A stretch of 64,000 bases of DNA, taken from NCBI RefSeq assembly GCF_017356035.1, contig NZ_JAFIQX010000008.1:248001-312000 (forward strand). The letters are read 5' to 3'. Both the position numbers and the translations under genes were made by a program. The notes under the pieces are model-generated. The model had not been told where the DNA came from, did no database searches, and was given only the letters and a program-made list of their open reading frames with translations. Origin of the DNA: Longitalea luteola (lineage in GTDB: Bacteria > Bacteroidota > Bacteroidia > Chitinophagales > Chitinophagaceae). Below, one piece after another: positions 42,699 through 51,244 of the stretch. Numbering within the stretch: position 1 is the first letter of the stretch; each line of letters begins with the position of its first letter.

Positions 42699-43812
42699 CA
42701 TTGTCCATAAATGTAATTTGAACACCTGTAGCCGATGCCAGATCTGTTTTTATCAATGTGAGCAGCTTCTGGATCTCTTTATATGCTTCCTCTACTTTCG
42801 CAGGCTGCGCCGTGATCGTCGTTGATAACGGATCCGGCAAAGCTTCGAGTTTGGTTATAACCAGGTCAAACTGGGCAGTTAGCTGATTGGCCAGGTCTTC
42901 CCTGTTAAGGCTTTTGAGATAATCAGCAAATCCTTTTCCGCTTCCGTTGGCAGTAAAGATCTTTTTCAGGTTGCGCATACTTTCCTGGGCAAGGGCCGCT
43001 GCATTACCGGCAAAAAAAGCTTCTACCTTAGCAGGAAAAGCAATTCCATTCGATTGTTTGCCGAATGGCCAGCCGATCCGCGGCCCTTTCAAAACATCCA
43101 GGTCGTAAGCCATCCCATTGATCATATTTCCAATAGGGCTTCCGACATTGGTTTTTGTATTACTTACGAATTCAGTACGGTAGGCTGTCCAGTCGATATT
43201 GATCTTATCAACCAGCGTTTTTATTCGGTTAACGACATCTTTCGCATATTTAACCCGGCTGACGGTATTACTGTTGAACTTTTGTATGGCGTTCGGACCA
43301 AAGAACAGGTAATTGATCGCAGCAAAGCCCTGCGCATAAAAAGAGTTGCGCACATACTGGGTAAGATCGTAATTGCCTGAACTGATATTGTTCTCGATTG
43401 TAGTGCTGTCAATGGAGAACCCAACCAATTCGCCATTGGTGGCAAAATTATAATCGATGCCTCCGTTATAATTCAGATATACCTCCAGTCCGGCCACTAC
43501 TGCCGGACCCAGGTTATAGGCTTCTACCCGCGTGTATTGCAGGTGTAATTGTTTATAACCCTCCAGCAAACCCTGCTGGTTAGCCGTATTCCTGGTCTCG
43601 AGAAATGTATTGGCGAGCGCCTGGAAATTATTCACTTTTTCCTGCAGCAAGGCATAAGCAGGAATGATCAATTGATCGGCATAATTGGTAAGCATGCCGG
43701 TTTTATCGAAGCCCTTGTCGTTTCCGTCGCCTTCGCCATCTGCTGACTTATTGCAAAAAACACCGGTTGTTAACGCCAAAACAGCCAGGGATCTCAATAT
43801 TGTTCTTTTCAT
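42688..43812 (-). CDS. Imelysin-family (IrpA-like) lipoprotein with degenerate GxHxxE motif
   Basis: This 374-aa protein has a signal peptide ending near VFCNK and two imelysin-type helical bundles (VEAYNLGPAVVAGLEVY, QESMRNLKKIF). The family motif GxHxxE, normally just before the YLLFG strand, reads GFAAINYLFFG here, so both the His and the Glu are missing. Imelysins are periplasmic iron-linked proteins. This copy may bind differently or serve a structural role. It is 80 bases after the DUF4856 gene. Confidence 0.82.
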   Translation of the reverse strand: MKRTILRSLAVLALTTGVFCNKSADGEGDGNDKGFDKTGMLTNYADQLIIPAYALLQEKVNNFQALANTFLETRNTANQQGLLEGYKQLHLQYTRVEAYNLGPAVVAGLEVYLNYNGGIDYNFATNGELVGFSIDSTTIENNISSGNYDLTQYVRNSFYAQGFAAINYLFFGPNAIQKFNSNTVSRVKYAKDVVNRIKTLVDKINIDWTAYRTEFVSNTKTNVGSPIGNMINGMAYDLDVLKGPRIGWPFGKQSNGIAFPAKVEAFFAGNAAALAQESMRNLKKIFTANGSGKGFADYLKSLNREDLANQLTAQFDLVITKLEALPDPLSTTITAQPAKVEEAYKEIQKLLTLIKTDLASATGVQITFMDNDGD

Positions 43813-43844
43813 CTGACATAGTTGTGGGGTGTAAAAAATGAGTA

Positions 43845-43868
43845 AACTCCCGGCAGGTACCGGGAGTT
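43845..43868 (-). terminator. Intra-operon hairpin between DUF4856 and imelysin genes
   Basis: AACTCCCGG and CCGGGAGTT form a perfect 9-bp stem with a 6-base loop. On the minus strand TTTACTCATTTTTTAC follows. It could partly terminate after the first gene, lowering expression of the rest, or protect the upstream mRNA end. Confidence 0.55.
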
Positions 43869-43891
43869 ATAGTTATCAATCAATTAATAAA

Positions 43892-44995
43892 TTATGGTTG
43901 CAGCTGGCCATAAGCAGAAGTCAGTATCTGTTGGGCCTGTTTCAATTTGGTGAAGCTGGCATCGTTGATGAGTGCATAAGCATTTTGCGTGGGGCCCAGC
44001 AGATCAACGAGGGCTTGATAATTGGAAGCGCTCAATTTACTGTTCGAAGCCCGGTAGTTTAAAGCGATGATAAAACCTCTGCCTTCAGACAGTTCATGCA
44101 ACTGATCAGATTTAACGGTCTTGCCCTGTGGACTGGTTACATAATAATAACAGGCTGCAGCCAGTGCTTTTTCTAAAAAATCTTTAATGGTAGCGGCAGC
44201 TGCATCGCGGGCCTGGTAATCTTTTGCGGCAATCGCAGCACGGCCTTTGCGGAATGCTTCGAAAACGGTGTGGCCTGCTTTGATGTATTTACCTCTTTCA
44301 GCAAAATAGCCGCCTACAGCAAGCGGCCTGTTAACATCGGTGCTTGCATAAGATCTTGATGAATCGTAATCTGTGGGAATGCCTACATATCCGAATGCCA
44401 TATCCCATTCATGCTGCATAGCGGTGCCTTTGCCGGGCGTTACCGTATTGTTATCTGCATTGGCAGCGGCATCTAGATGCTGGATCACTTTTGATAATAC
44501 CAGCGCCCCCATCATACCCTTGGCAACAAGCTGATTGAATTCTACACCCGAATGATTAAAAACCCGGCTCCCTTGTTTACCCGGTTTACCTTCAGAACCA
44601 GGTGTATTATAGAACTGGCTGATTTTTACCATAGAGTCGGCCAATGCCTTTATAATGGGCGCATCGGTCGTTTTTGACGCCAGGTTGAATCCTGAAGTAT
44701 TTAACTGTTGTGGGGTGTTAGGCAGGTTATTTATAAATTCAGCTGTAAACGCATTGTTCGTATTGTTCCATAAATAATTTACGGTATCCTGGCTAAGCTG
44801 CCTGGTAGCGCCCCGGCCGAGGTAAAATTGAAATCCCTGCCACATATTTATGGAGGCAGTAGCTTCGGCGAATTCAACATTGTCGAAACTGTATGTAGCC
44901 GGAATAGTATAAGAAGGGGCGCCATTGTCTTTATCGCAGGAAGTAATAAATAAGGAGCATGCAATTGCAGTTAGTGTTGGTATGCTTTTCTTCAT
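43892..44995 (-). CDS. DUF4856-family (imelysin-like) lipoprotein
   Basis: This 367-aa protein has a lipobox FITSC near residue 20, then SFDNVEFAEATASINMW, KISQFYNTPGSEGKPGKQGSR and HEWDMAFGYVGIP. This composition matches the DUF4856 family, which sits beside imelysin genes in many Bacteroidota. The His/Glu in QHEWDMAFGY is the closest thing to a metal site. It is the first gene of the four-gene operon. The function is unknown; iron or other metal uptake is the best guess. Confidence 0.82.
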   Translation of the reverse strand: MKKSIPTLTAIACSLFITSCDKDNGAPSYTIPATYSFDNVEFAEATASINMWQGFQFYLGRGATRQLSQDTVNYLWNNTNNAFTAEFINNLPNTPQQLNTSGFNLASKTTDAPIIKALADSMVKISQFYNTPGSEGKPGKQGSRVFNHSGVEFNQLVAKGMMGALVLSKVIQHLDAAANADNNTVTPGKGTAMQHEWDMAFGYVGIPTDYDSSRSYASTDVNRPLAVGGYFAERGKYIKAGHTVFEAFRKGRAAIAAKDYQARDAAAATIKDFLEKALAAACYYYVTSPQGKTVKSDQLHELSEGRGFIIALNYRASNSKLSASNYQALVDLLGPTQNAYALINDASFTKLKQAQQILTSAYGQLQP

Positions 44996-45281
44996 ATTGT
45001 TGAGAAATTTTATGCAAAGGAACAGGACTCCGGCGGCCCGCTTTTACGAGAAAAGGAAATCGGTTTACCGGATCGGGAAATATATTACCGAAAATCACTA
45101 ATTGAAAAAATGGAGATGTGTTAGGCAGGATGCCAATCTTGGGTTGCCTGCTAAAGATCATTTGCCTAAAAAGCAACTACCGAACTGCGATTTGAAAACT
45201 AAACGTTTGCTATTTCAATTTAGCGTTAATGATCCGCAATTTTGCCTGGCTTATTTCTTGTATCAATTCTCATAAAAGAGT

Positions 45282-46265
45282 ATGAATACCAGCTTGAAAG
45301 AAATGAGCACAAAAACCATTGTGATCACGGGCGCCAGCAGCGGTGTGGGCAAGGCAATGGCCCTGGAACTCGCACAACACGGAGCAAAACTGGTGTTGGC
45401 AGCCCGTAGAAAAGAGGCATTGGATGAACTGGCAGCCGAGTGTAATCAATTGGGCGGATTGGCGCTTGCTGTGCCTGGCGACATGCGTTCATTAGACGCT
45501 ATTCACCAGTTAGCATCGCAGGCTTTTCAGTTCGGCGGCTCCATTGACGTGTGGATCAATAATGCGGGCGTACTGGCAGCCGGCGCTTTGGAGGAGATCC
45601 CCGCAGAAGTGAACGAAAGTGTAATAAGAACGAATTTATTGGGCTATATCCATAGCGCTCATACAGTGCTCCCCTATTTTAAAGAGCAAGGTTATGGTAT
45701 TTTGATCAACAATATATCCGTGGGTGGTTGGTTCCCTACGCCGTATGGCGCTGCCTATACCGCCAGCAAATTTGGGCTGCGTGGATTTTCGGAATCACTG
45801 AAAGGAGAAATGCTTGCCTATCCTGATATTCATATCTGTGATCTCTATCCAGGTTTCCTGGACACACCTGGCATGCAACATGCCGCCAATTACACTGGCA
45901 AAATGCTTAAACCAGCACCACCGGTATACGATCCACGAAAAGTAGCGCGGGCCGTCGTAACGCTCATCAACAATCCCAAACCACAAACGACAGTAGGCGC
46001 ATCGGCTTTATTGCTGCGCCTGGCTTTTCAGTTATTCCCTGCTCTGACCCGAACTATTACTGCCTCGGTCATCCGAACTTACCTGAAGCAGGCTTCACCG
46101 ATGGAACATCAAAGCGGCAACATCCTGCAAACCGTTCCTTATGGCACCAGTGCTGATGGCGGCTGGCGCAAAGGCATGAGCCAATCCATGAATAAAAAAG
46201 CAGGTCTTGTAGCAGCCGGCGTCGCCGGCGTTATCATCGGCGCTTTATTGTTGGGAAGAAAATGA
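45282..46265 (+). CDS. Short-chain dehydrogenase/reductase with C-terminal membrane helix
   Basis: This 327-aa protein has the classical SDR plan: TGASSGVG cofactor loop, NNAG (INNAGVLAAG), catalytic Ser (INNISVGG) and YTASK (Tyr and Lys). Arg in LAARRKEALDE suggests NADPH. The end of the protein is a hydrophobic helix (GLVAAGVAGVIIGALLLG), an unusual tail anchor that would place it at the membrane. The ATG at 45282 is used; the ATG at 45303 (MSTKTIVITG) is an equally good start. The substrate is unknown. Confidence 0.9.
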   Translation: MNTSLKEMSTKTIVITGASSGVGKAMALELAQHGAKLVLAARRKEALDELAAECNQLGGLALAVPGDMRSLDAIHQLASQAFQFGGSIDVWINNAGVLAAGALEEIPAEVNESVIRTNLLGYIHSAHTVLPYFKEQGYGILINNISVGGWFPTPYGAAYTASKFGLRGFSESLKGEMLAYPDIHICDLYPGFLDTPGMQHAANYTGKMLKPAPPVYDPRKVARAVVTLINNPKPQTTVGASALLLRLAFQLFPALTRTITASVIRTYLKQASPMEHQSGNILQTVPYGTSADGGWRKGMSQSMNKKAGLVAAGVAGVIIGALLLGRK

Positions 46266-46526
46266 CTATTTCTTTCCCCAGTTATCCTGCATCGCGTTAT
46301 AGGATTTTTTTGAGACATTTGATTTGCTTTTTGGCCTCGATGTACCTTTTTTCTTGCGGGCATTGATATTATTGACAAGCGAATTTTTTACACCCAGCCT
46401 GTTCTTTTTGGCGGCTGACTTTTTAGCCCCTTTCTTTTTACCGGCCCGTTTTTTAGCAGCCACCTTTTTGGTGGCCCTTTTTGCCGGACGCCCCCTTTTC
46501 TTTGTCGCTTTCTTTGCTTTTGCCAT
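46266..46526 (-). CDS. Lys-rich AT-hook / histone-H1-like protein
   Basis: This 86-aa protein is about one third Lys/Arg. It contains KKRGRPAKR, an AT-hook core, and repeated AKK/KKG units like histone-H1 tails, with a less basic C-terminal part (SKKSYNAMQDNWG). It would bind the minor groove of AT-rich DNA and act as a nucleoid protein. Its stop is immediately next to the stop of the convergent SDR gene. It is similar to HU-tail proteins but lacks the HU fold. Confidence 0.8.
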   Translation of the reverse strand: MAKAKKATKKRGRPAKRATKKVAAKKRAGKKKGAKKSAAKKNRLGVKNSLVNNINARKKKGTSRPKSKSNVSKKSYNAMQDNWGKK

Positions 46527-46545
46527 AATATTTTATTTAAAAATG

Positions 46546-46574
46546 CAAAAAGGGAGCCTCAAGATGGGGCTCCC
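46546..46574 (-). terminator. Terminator of the ytxJ-like gene
   Basis: GGGAGCC and GGCTCCC form a 7-bp stem, followed on the minus strand by TTTTTGCATTTTT. It lies 33 bases past the stop at 46607. Confidence 0.8.
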
Positions 46575-46606
46575 GCTTTTATAAATTCAACGATAGAATA
46601 ACTACG

Positions 46607-46945
46607 TTATGACAAATGCTTTGCGATGACCGCAGGGTCAATGGCATGGTGTGACGACGTATAGATCACCTGCCTGTTCTTCACCAGTATGATCTGTGGC
46701 GACTGGTGCGTAACTTTCAGTTCCTCGGCAATAAGATTGGAGATGGGTCTGAAAGTGAGTAGATCGAGGTGATGAAAATCGGCTTTGTCTGCTATATGTT
46801 CAAAACCATTTTGCAACCGGTGTTTTGCATGCGCACTGATACCGCATGTAAAGCTGTCCTTAAAGATGATCTGCGGCTTTGATGCCGAATTTTCTAAAAG
46901 GGTATAGAAGTGCTCTTTCTCTGTAACGCTTTTCCAACTTTTCAT
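46607..46945 (-). CDS. ytxJ: YtxJ/DUF2847 thioredoxin-like redox protein
   Basis: This 112-aa monothiol thioredoxin-fold protein has the active-site FTCGISAHAK (Cys with TCxxS), then DLLTFRPISNLIAEELKVTHQSPQ and VIYTSSHHAI, all typical of YtxJ. The family co-occurs with bacillithiol synthesis and is thought to reduce bacillithiol-protein mixed disulfides. It implies that the organism makes bacillithiol, which many Bacteroidota do. It is monocistronic. Confidence 0.88.
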   Translation of the reverse strand: MKSWKSVTEKEHFYTLLENSASKPQIIFKDSFTCGISAHAKHRLQNGFEHIADKADFHHLDLLTFRPISNLIAEELKVTHQSPQIILVKNRQVIYTSSHHAIDPAVIAKHLS

Positions 46946-46965
46946 GGTGTAAAATTACGAAAAAA

Positions 46966-47160
46966 GGCTTAAGGTACAAAGCTCAAGGCTGAAGGCTAAG
47001 CACCTAAGGATCAAGGCCTAAGGCTCAAAGCTGAAGGCTGAGGGCTTAAGGCTCAAAACCCTGACAAGTAGACGCCAGGCGGCCTTTGCAAAAACAAGCC
47101 TTCCGCCTTATGCTTTCAGCGTTTGGCATTCTTCCGCCTTTAGCGTTTAGCATTCAGCCT
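46966..47160. repeat. AAGGCTCAAAGCTGAAGGCT / GCCTTTAGCGTTTAGC opposing word repeats
   Basis: About 95 bases of AAGGCT-type units are followed, after a short non-repeat centre, by about 65 bases of the opposite-sense AGCCTT/GCGTTT units. The two arms could fold into a long imperfect hairpin. It fills the gap between topB and ytxJ. Confidence 0.75.
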
Positions 47161-49298
47161 TACTCTATTTCCAGCTCAAAGCCGGCATTCAGCTTTAATT
47201 TACCTTCGGTTTCGCCGTCGGCACCTGCCAGTTTCCAGCCTTTCATCCTGCCTGTCTTCCCTTTAGTGAGCAGGTCGGCGATCTGTTTATCAGACAGTTT
47301 CCTGCCAAATACTTCAAACGGAACTTTGAATCCACAGACCCTGAAATTGGCGCACCCATAGGCCGTATTGCCTTTCTTCAGCAGATGCGCTTTGCATTTG
47401 GGACATAACTGCTCTTCTATCACAATGGCTTTTTTGGGCTCTTTGGTTTTAGTTTCCTTTTTAGGCTTTTCTTCTTTGTCTTTTTCTTTTTTCTCCGGCT
47501 CATCGGCAGCAACAGTGATCACTTTGTAGGTGGCCGTCTTTACCTCTACTGTAAGGTCGATCACCATCTGGATCAATTCCTGCTTGAAAGTCTCGATGGC
47601 ATACTCCCCTTTTTCAATAAGGCGCAGTTTACGTTCCCAGATACCCGTTAGCTCGGGGCTTTTCAATAACTCGGTTTGAATGGTATCGATGAGGTCGATG
47701 CCGGTTTGGGTTGCATAAATATTCTTCTTACGTTTCTCTATATATTTCCGGCGGAAAAGCGTTTCAATAATATTGGCGCGGGTCGACGGCCTGCCAATAC
47801 CGTTATCTTTTAGCAGTTCACGCATTTCTTCATCTTCCACCTGTTTGCCAGCCGTTTCCATAGCGCGCAACAGGGTGGCTTCTGTAAATGCTTTCGGCGG
47901 GGTTGTTTTTCCCTTGTGTATCCTTGGCGTGTGCGGACCGCTTTCACCCACCACAAATACCGGCAGGATCTTTTCTTCTTCCTCTTCTTTTTCGTCTTTT
48001 TTAGTATTCACCTCATGGGCGTATACTTCTTTCCAACCCGGTTCCAGTATTTGTTTACCGGTAACCTTAAAAGGCACCTGCCCTACTTTGCCCAACACGG
48101 TTGTATTGGCGATCTTACACTCGGGGTAGAACGCTGCAATGAACCGCCTGGCTACCAGGTCATAGATCCGTTTTTCTTCCGGCGCCAGATTCGATGGATA
48201 TACACCCGTAGGAATGATGGCATGGTGATCGGTCACCTTTTTATCATCAAATACCGTCTTTAATTTGGGAATAGGGTTAGCCAGAATGGGCGCCGTCAAA
48301 GCCGCATAAGGCGTCAGATCCTGCATAATGCCTGCAATTTTGGGATACATATCTTCCGGGAGATAAGTAGTATCTACCCGCGGATAGGTAACCATTTTCT
48401 TCTCGTACAGGTTCTGGATATATTTCAATGTGTCATCTGCCGAGTAAGCATATTTTTTATTCGCTTCTACCTGTAAGGCTGTAAGGTCGAACAGGCGGGG
48501 ATTGCCTTCTTTTCCTTCTTTTTTCTCGAAGGAAGTGATCTCGAAAGGATGTTCCTGCAGGTAAGCCAGTCCTTTTTCCGCTCTTTCGAGCACTTTGATG
48601 CGATCAATAGCAGCAGTGAATTCCGTTTCACGATAGATGGTCTTTAATTCCCAATATTCCTCCGCTTTAAATGCATTGATCTCTTTCTGCCGCGCCACGA
48701 TCATGGCAAGCGTGGGCGTTTGCACGCGGCCAATGGAAAGTACTGTTTTCCCCTGCGCAAATTTTTTGGTGAACAGCCGGGTGGCGTTCATGCCCAGCAA
48801 CCAGTCGCCAATGGCGCGGGCGCTGCCGGCTGCATACAGGTTATCATACTGACTCGATTCTTTCAGTTTTTGAAACCCTTCGCGGATGGCTTCTTCTGTA
48901 AGAGAAGAAATCCAGAGTCTTTTTACCGGGGCTGTGCATTGTGCTTTCAGCAATACCCAGCGCTGAATAAGCTCGCCTTCCTGGCCGGCGTCACCGCAGT
49001 TGATCACCTCTTCACATTGCGTCACCAGTTGCTCTATGATCCTGAATTGCTTTTGTACGCCTTCGTTCTCTATCAGTTTGATTCCAAAGCTGGGCGGGAT
49101 CATGGGCAGGTCTTCAAGCCGCCAGTACTTCCATTGTTCGGTATAATCATGCGGTTCTTTCAGGGTACAGAAATGCCCGAAGGTCCAGGTAACCTGGTAG
49201 CCGTTGCCTTCCAGGTAGCCCTCCTTCCGTTCCTTGGCGCCGATAACGGCTGCAATGTCTCTGGCCACGCTGGGCTTTTCCGCAATGCAAACCTTCAT
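47160..49298 (-). CDS. topB: DNA topoisomerase III
   Basis: This 712-aa type IA topoisomerase begins MKVCIAEKPSVARDIA. The Toprim acidic cluster is GDAGQEGEL. SIGRVQTPTL and the catalytic Tyr region TYPRVDTTYLP follow. A Lys/Glu-rich linker leads to a C-terminal zinc finger (CPKCKAHLL...CANFRVCGF). It unlinks recombination and replication intermediates by passing single strands. The frame extends upstream to 49364, but that would overlap the ADP-ribosylglycohydrolase; the ATG at 49298 is the family start. Confidence 0.95.
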   Translation of the reverse strand: MKVCIAEKPSVARDIAAVIGAKERKEGYLEGNGYQVTWTFGHFCTLKEPHDYTEQWKYWRLEDLPMIPPSFGIKLIENEGVQKQFRIIEQLVTQCEEVINCGDAGQEGELIQRWVLLKAQCTAPVKRLWISSLTEEAIREGFQKLKESSQYDNLYAAGSARAIGDWLLGMNATRLFTKKFAQGKTVLSIGRVQTPTLAMIVARQKEINAFKAEEYWELKTIYRETEFTAAIDRIKVLERAEKGLAYLQEHPFEITSFEKKEGKEGNPRLFDLTALQVEANKKYAYSADDTLKYIQNLYEKKMVTYPRVDTTYLPEDMYPKIAGIMQDLTPYAALTAPILANPIPKLKTVFDDKKVTDHHAIIPTGVYPSNLAPEEKRIYDLVARRFIAAFYPECKIANTTVLGKVGQVPFKVTGKQILEPGWKEVYAHEVNTKKDEKEEEEEKILPVFVVGESGPHTPRIHKGKTTPPKAFTEATLLRAMETAGKQVEDEEMRELLKDNGIGRPSTRANIIETLFRRKYIEKRKKNIYATQTGIDLIDTIQTELLKSPELTGIWERKLRLIEKGEYAIETFKQELIQMVIDLTVEVKTATYKVITVAADEPEKKEKDKEEKPKKETKTKEPKKAIVIEEQLCPKCKAHLLKKGNTAYGCANFRVCGFKVPFEVFGRKLSDKQIADLLTKGKTGRMKGWKLAGADGETEGKLKLNAGFELEIE

Positions 49299-49351
49299 AG
49301 TTGTTGAAAGAGCGCAAATGTCGGGAATTTTTGGCAGCAGTTCGCAGGCAG

Positions 49352-50272
49352 CTACCCGATACATTCCTTTGTTTTTTCAATGATCCGCCTCACCCAGTCA
49401 TAGTTTTCTACCGCCGCTAATTTCCGCAACAGGCCCTTAGGTAAATGATCAATGCCCAGGAAAGCGCCGGCAATTTGTCCGGCCAGGGATGCATTCGTGT
49501 CAGTATCACCGCCAGATTCAATGATGCTTTTATACATTTCGCACATGCCAATGCGGGTAACCCGGGTAGCTGCGAAGATGGCAAAAGGAACGGAGTTCAC
49601 GACATAGCCACTGTTTCCCAGCCGCGCTACACGTCTTATATCAGCATTGCTTTGAATGGCATTGATCTCCATTAACCGGTCACGTACGCCTGTATGGGGT
49701 AATGCAGGTATTATCAGCTCAAACAAATTGTTGTTGCCAGTCCACTCCCCTGCTATAATTGCTCTCAGGCAAAGGAATATGGCCAGCGCGCCTACATACG
49801 CTTCGTCATTGCGGTGGGTGATCCAACAGGCGGTTCTCACATGTTCTCTTGATATAATATTGAAGAATGCCAACGGTGCTATTCGCATGGCCGCGCCGTT
49901 ACCGGCTGCAAATTCACCTGACCGCCCTACCTGGCTCCAATGACCACCGGCTTCGAGTTCTATAAGCGCTTTTAACGTGCTCCGGCCAGGTCCGTGTAAT
50001 CGTTTTTCTTTATAATAACGCACAAATATATCTGCCAGCAGATCGGGTCGAAATTCGCGGGAAGCACAAAGCGCTTCACAGGTTGCCATGGTCAGTTGGG
50101 TATCATCGGTAAATGACCAGGCGGTGGGTGTTGGTTTGTGCTGGCCAGGATAGTAAGTAGTTGTTTCATCTGAAATCCTCAGATTCTCAAATGCACTGCC
50201 CCATGCATCGCCAATGGCCCCGCCTAACAGGCAGGCTTCAAACTGCCGGCGCAAGATGGCTGCTTTCTTCAT
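49352..50272 (-). CDS. ADP-ribosylglycohydrolase (DraG-like)
   Basis: This 306-aa all-helical protein has the dinuclear-metal signatures of the family: GGAIGDAWGSAFE near the start, SFTDDTQLTM, and ESGGDTDTNASLAGQIAGA near the C-terminus. Members remove ADP-ribose from Arg, from ADP-ribosylated nucleic acid or from free derivatives. No ADP-ribosyltransferase partner is nearby. It is upstream of topB on the same strand, with a 53-base gap. Confidence 0.93.
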   Translation of the reverse strand: MKKAAILRRQFEACLLGGAIGDAWGSAFENLRISDETTTYYPGQHKPTPTAWSFTDDTQLTMATCEALCASREFRPDLLADIFVRYYKEKRLHGPGRSTLKALIELEAGGHWSQVGRSGEFAAGNGAAMRIAPLAFFNIISREHVRTACWITHRNDEAYVGALAIFLCLRAIIAGEWTGNNNLFELIIPALPHTGVRDRLMEINAIQSNADIRRVARLGNSGYVVNSVPFAIFAATRVTRIGMCEMYKSIIESGGDTDTNASLAGQIAGAFLGIDHLPKGLLRKLAAVENYDWVRRIIEKTKECIG

Positions 50273-50387
50273 TTCTGTTTTTGATTAATATCCTTTATAG
50301 AAGAGGCATACAAATTTAAATTAATATTATCACCGGTCAAAAGGATGCAGCAAGCGCATTTGTAAGTTTTTGTATATTCGTAACAAT

Positions 50388-51155
50388 ATGAAGCAAAATA
50401 TGAAAGCATCTGTCTTATTTATTCTGACACTACTCACTATTACTGCTTACTCGCAAACCAACCTGAACAATTACAAATATGTAATTGTGCCTGAAAAGTT
50501 CGGTTTTTCGAAAGCAGACGATCAATATGGATTGAATACTTTAACGAAGCTGCTGCTGGAAGACAAAGGTTTTACCGCTGTTATAGCCAATGCCACATTG
50601 CCGCCGGAAGTTGCGGCCAACAAGTGTAATGCGCTGAATGCAGAAGTTGTAGAGAAAAAAGGCATCTTCGTTACCAACTTAACCTTGCAGCTGAAAGACT
50701 GCCAGGGCAATATCATCTTTAAAAGTAAAGAAGGAAAGAGCAGGGAGAAAGAATATCATACAGCCTATAACATGGCTTTGAGAGATGCTTTCAGTTCGCT
50801 TGACAACGTGCCTTACAAATATGATGGCACCACGTTTACGCAGCCCCAGCAACCAACGGCAGCACCGGCCGTTTCACAGACGTCGCCGGCCAATCCGGCT
50901 ACTCCGACACCTGCACCGGCTACTGTCGCTGACATCACCGGCACCCTGTACGCACAGCCTACAGCCAATGGATACCAGTTAGTGGATACCACACCCAAAA
51001 AAGTATTGACCCTGCTCAAAACATCGCTGCCCGATTACTATATAGCTGAGGGCGGTCCAGCGGGTGGTCTTGTCTTTAAAAAGAATGAAGAGTGGGTCTA
51101 TGAATATTATAAAGACAACCAGCTGGTTTCGCAAAAGCTGCAGATCAAATTCTGA
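50388..51155 (+). CDS. Hypothetical secreted protein
   Basis: The product of 255 aa has a signal peptide (to about residue 23, ending AYSQ). The first domain has YKYVIVPEKFGFSKADDQYG and TLQLKDCQGNIIFKSKEG, like the periplasmic 'gliding-neighbour' proteins of Bacteroidota. A Pro/Ala/Thr/Gln-rich linker (about 155-190) leads to a C-terminal alpha/beta part with DTTPKKVLTLLKTSLPDYY. The function is unknown. The ATG at 50388 is preferred over a TTG at 50370. Confidence 0.72.
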   Translation: MKQNMKASVLFILTLLTITAYSQTNLNNYKYVIVPEKFGFSKADDQYGLNTLTKLLLEDKGFTAVIANATLPPEVAANKCNALNAEVVEKKGIFVTNLTLQLKDCQGNIIFKSKEGKSREKEYHTAYNMALRDAFSSLDNVPYKYDGTTFTQPQQPTAAPAVSQTSPANPATPTPAPATVADITGTLYAQPTANGYQLVDTTPKKVLTLLKTSLPDYYIAEGGPAGGLVFKKNEEWVYEYYKDNQLVSQKLQIKF

Positions 51156-51180
51156 TCTTAGTTAAAACACGTTCTTACAT

Positions 51181-51226
51181 AACAATGCCAGGCGCGCCGG
51201 TATACGGCTGCCTGGCATTGTTCTTC
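51181..51226 (+). terminator. Strong hairpin between convergent genes
   Basis: AACAATGCCAGGC and GCCTGGCATTGTT form a perfect 13-bp stem with a 16-base loop, followed by CTTC. It lies 25 bases past the secreted-protein stop. Confidence 0.8.
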
Positions 51227-51244
51227 ATAGATCAGTGCGTTATT

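Noticed and set aside
46324-46584. Hydrophobic 86-codon plus-strand frame opposite the AT-hook gene
   Set aside because: Lys codons read backwards give Phe/Leu; it is a composition artefact.
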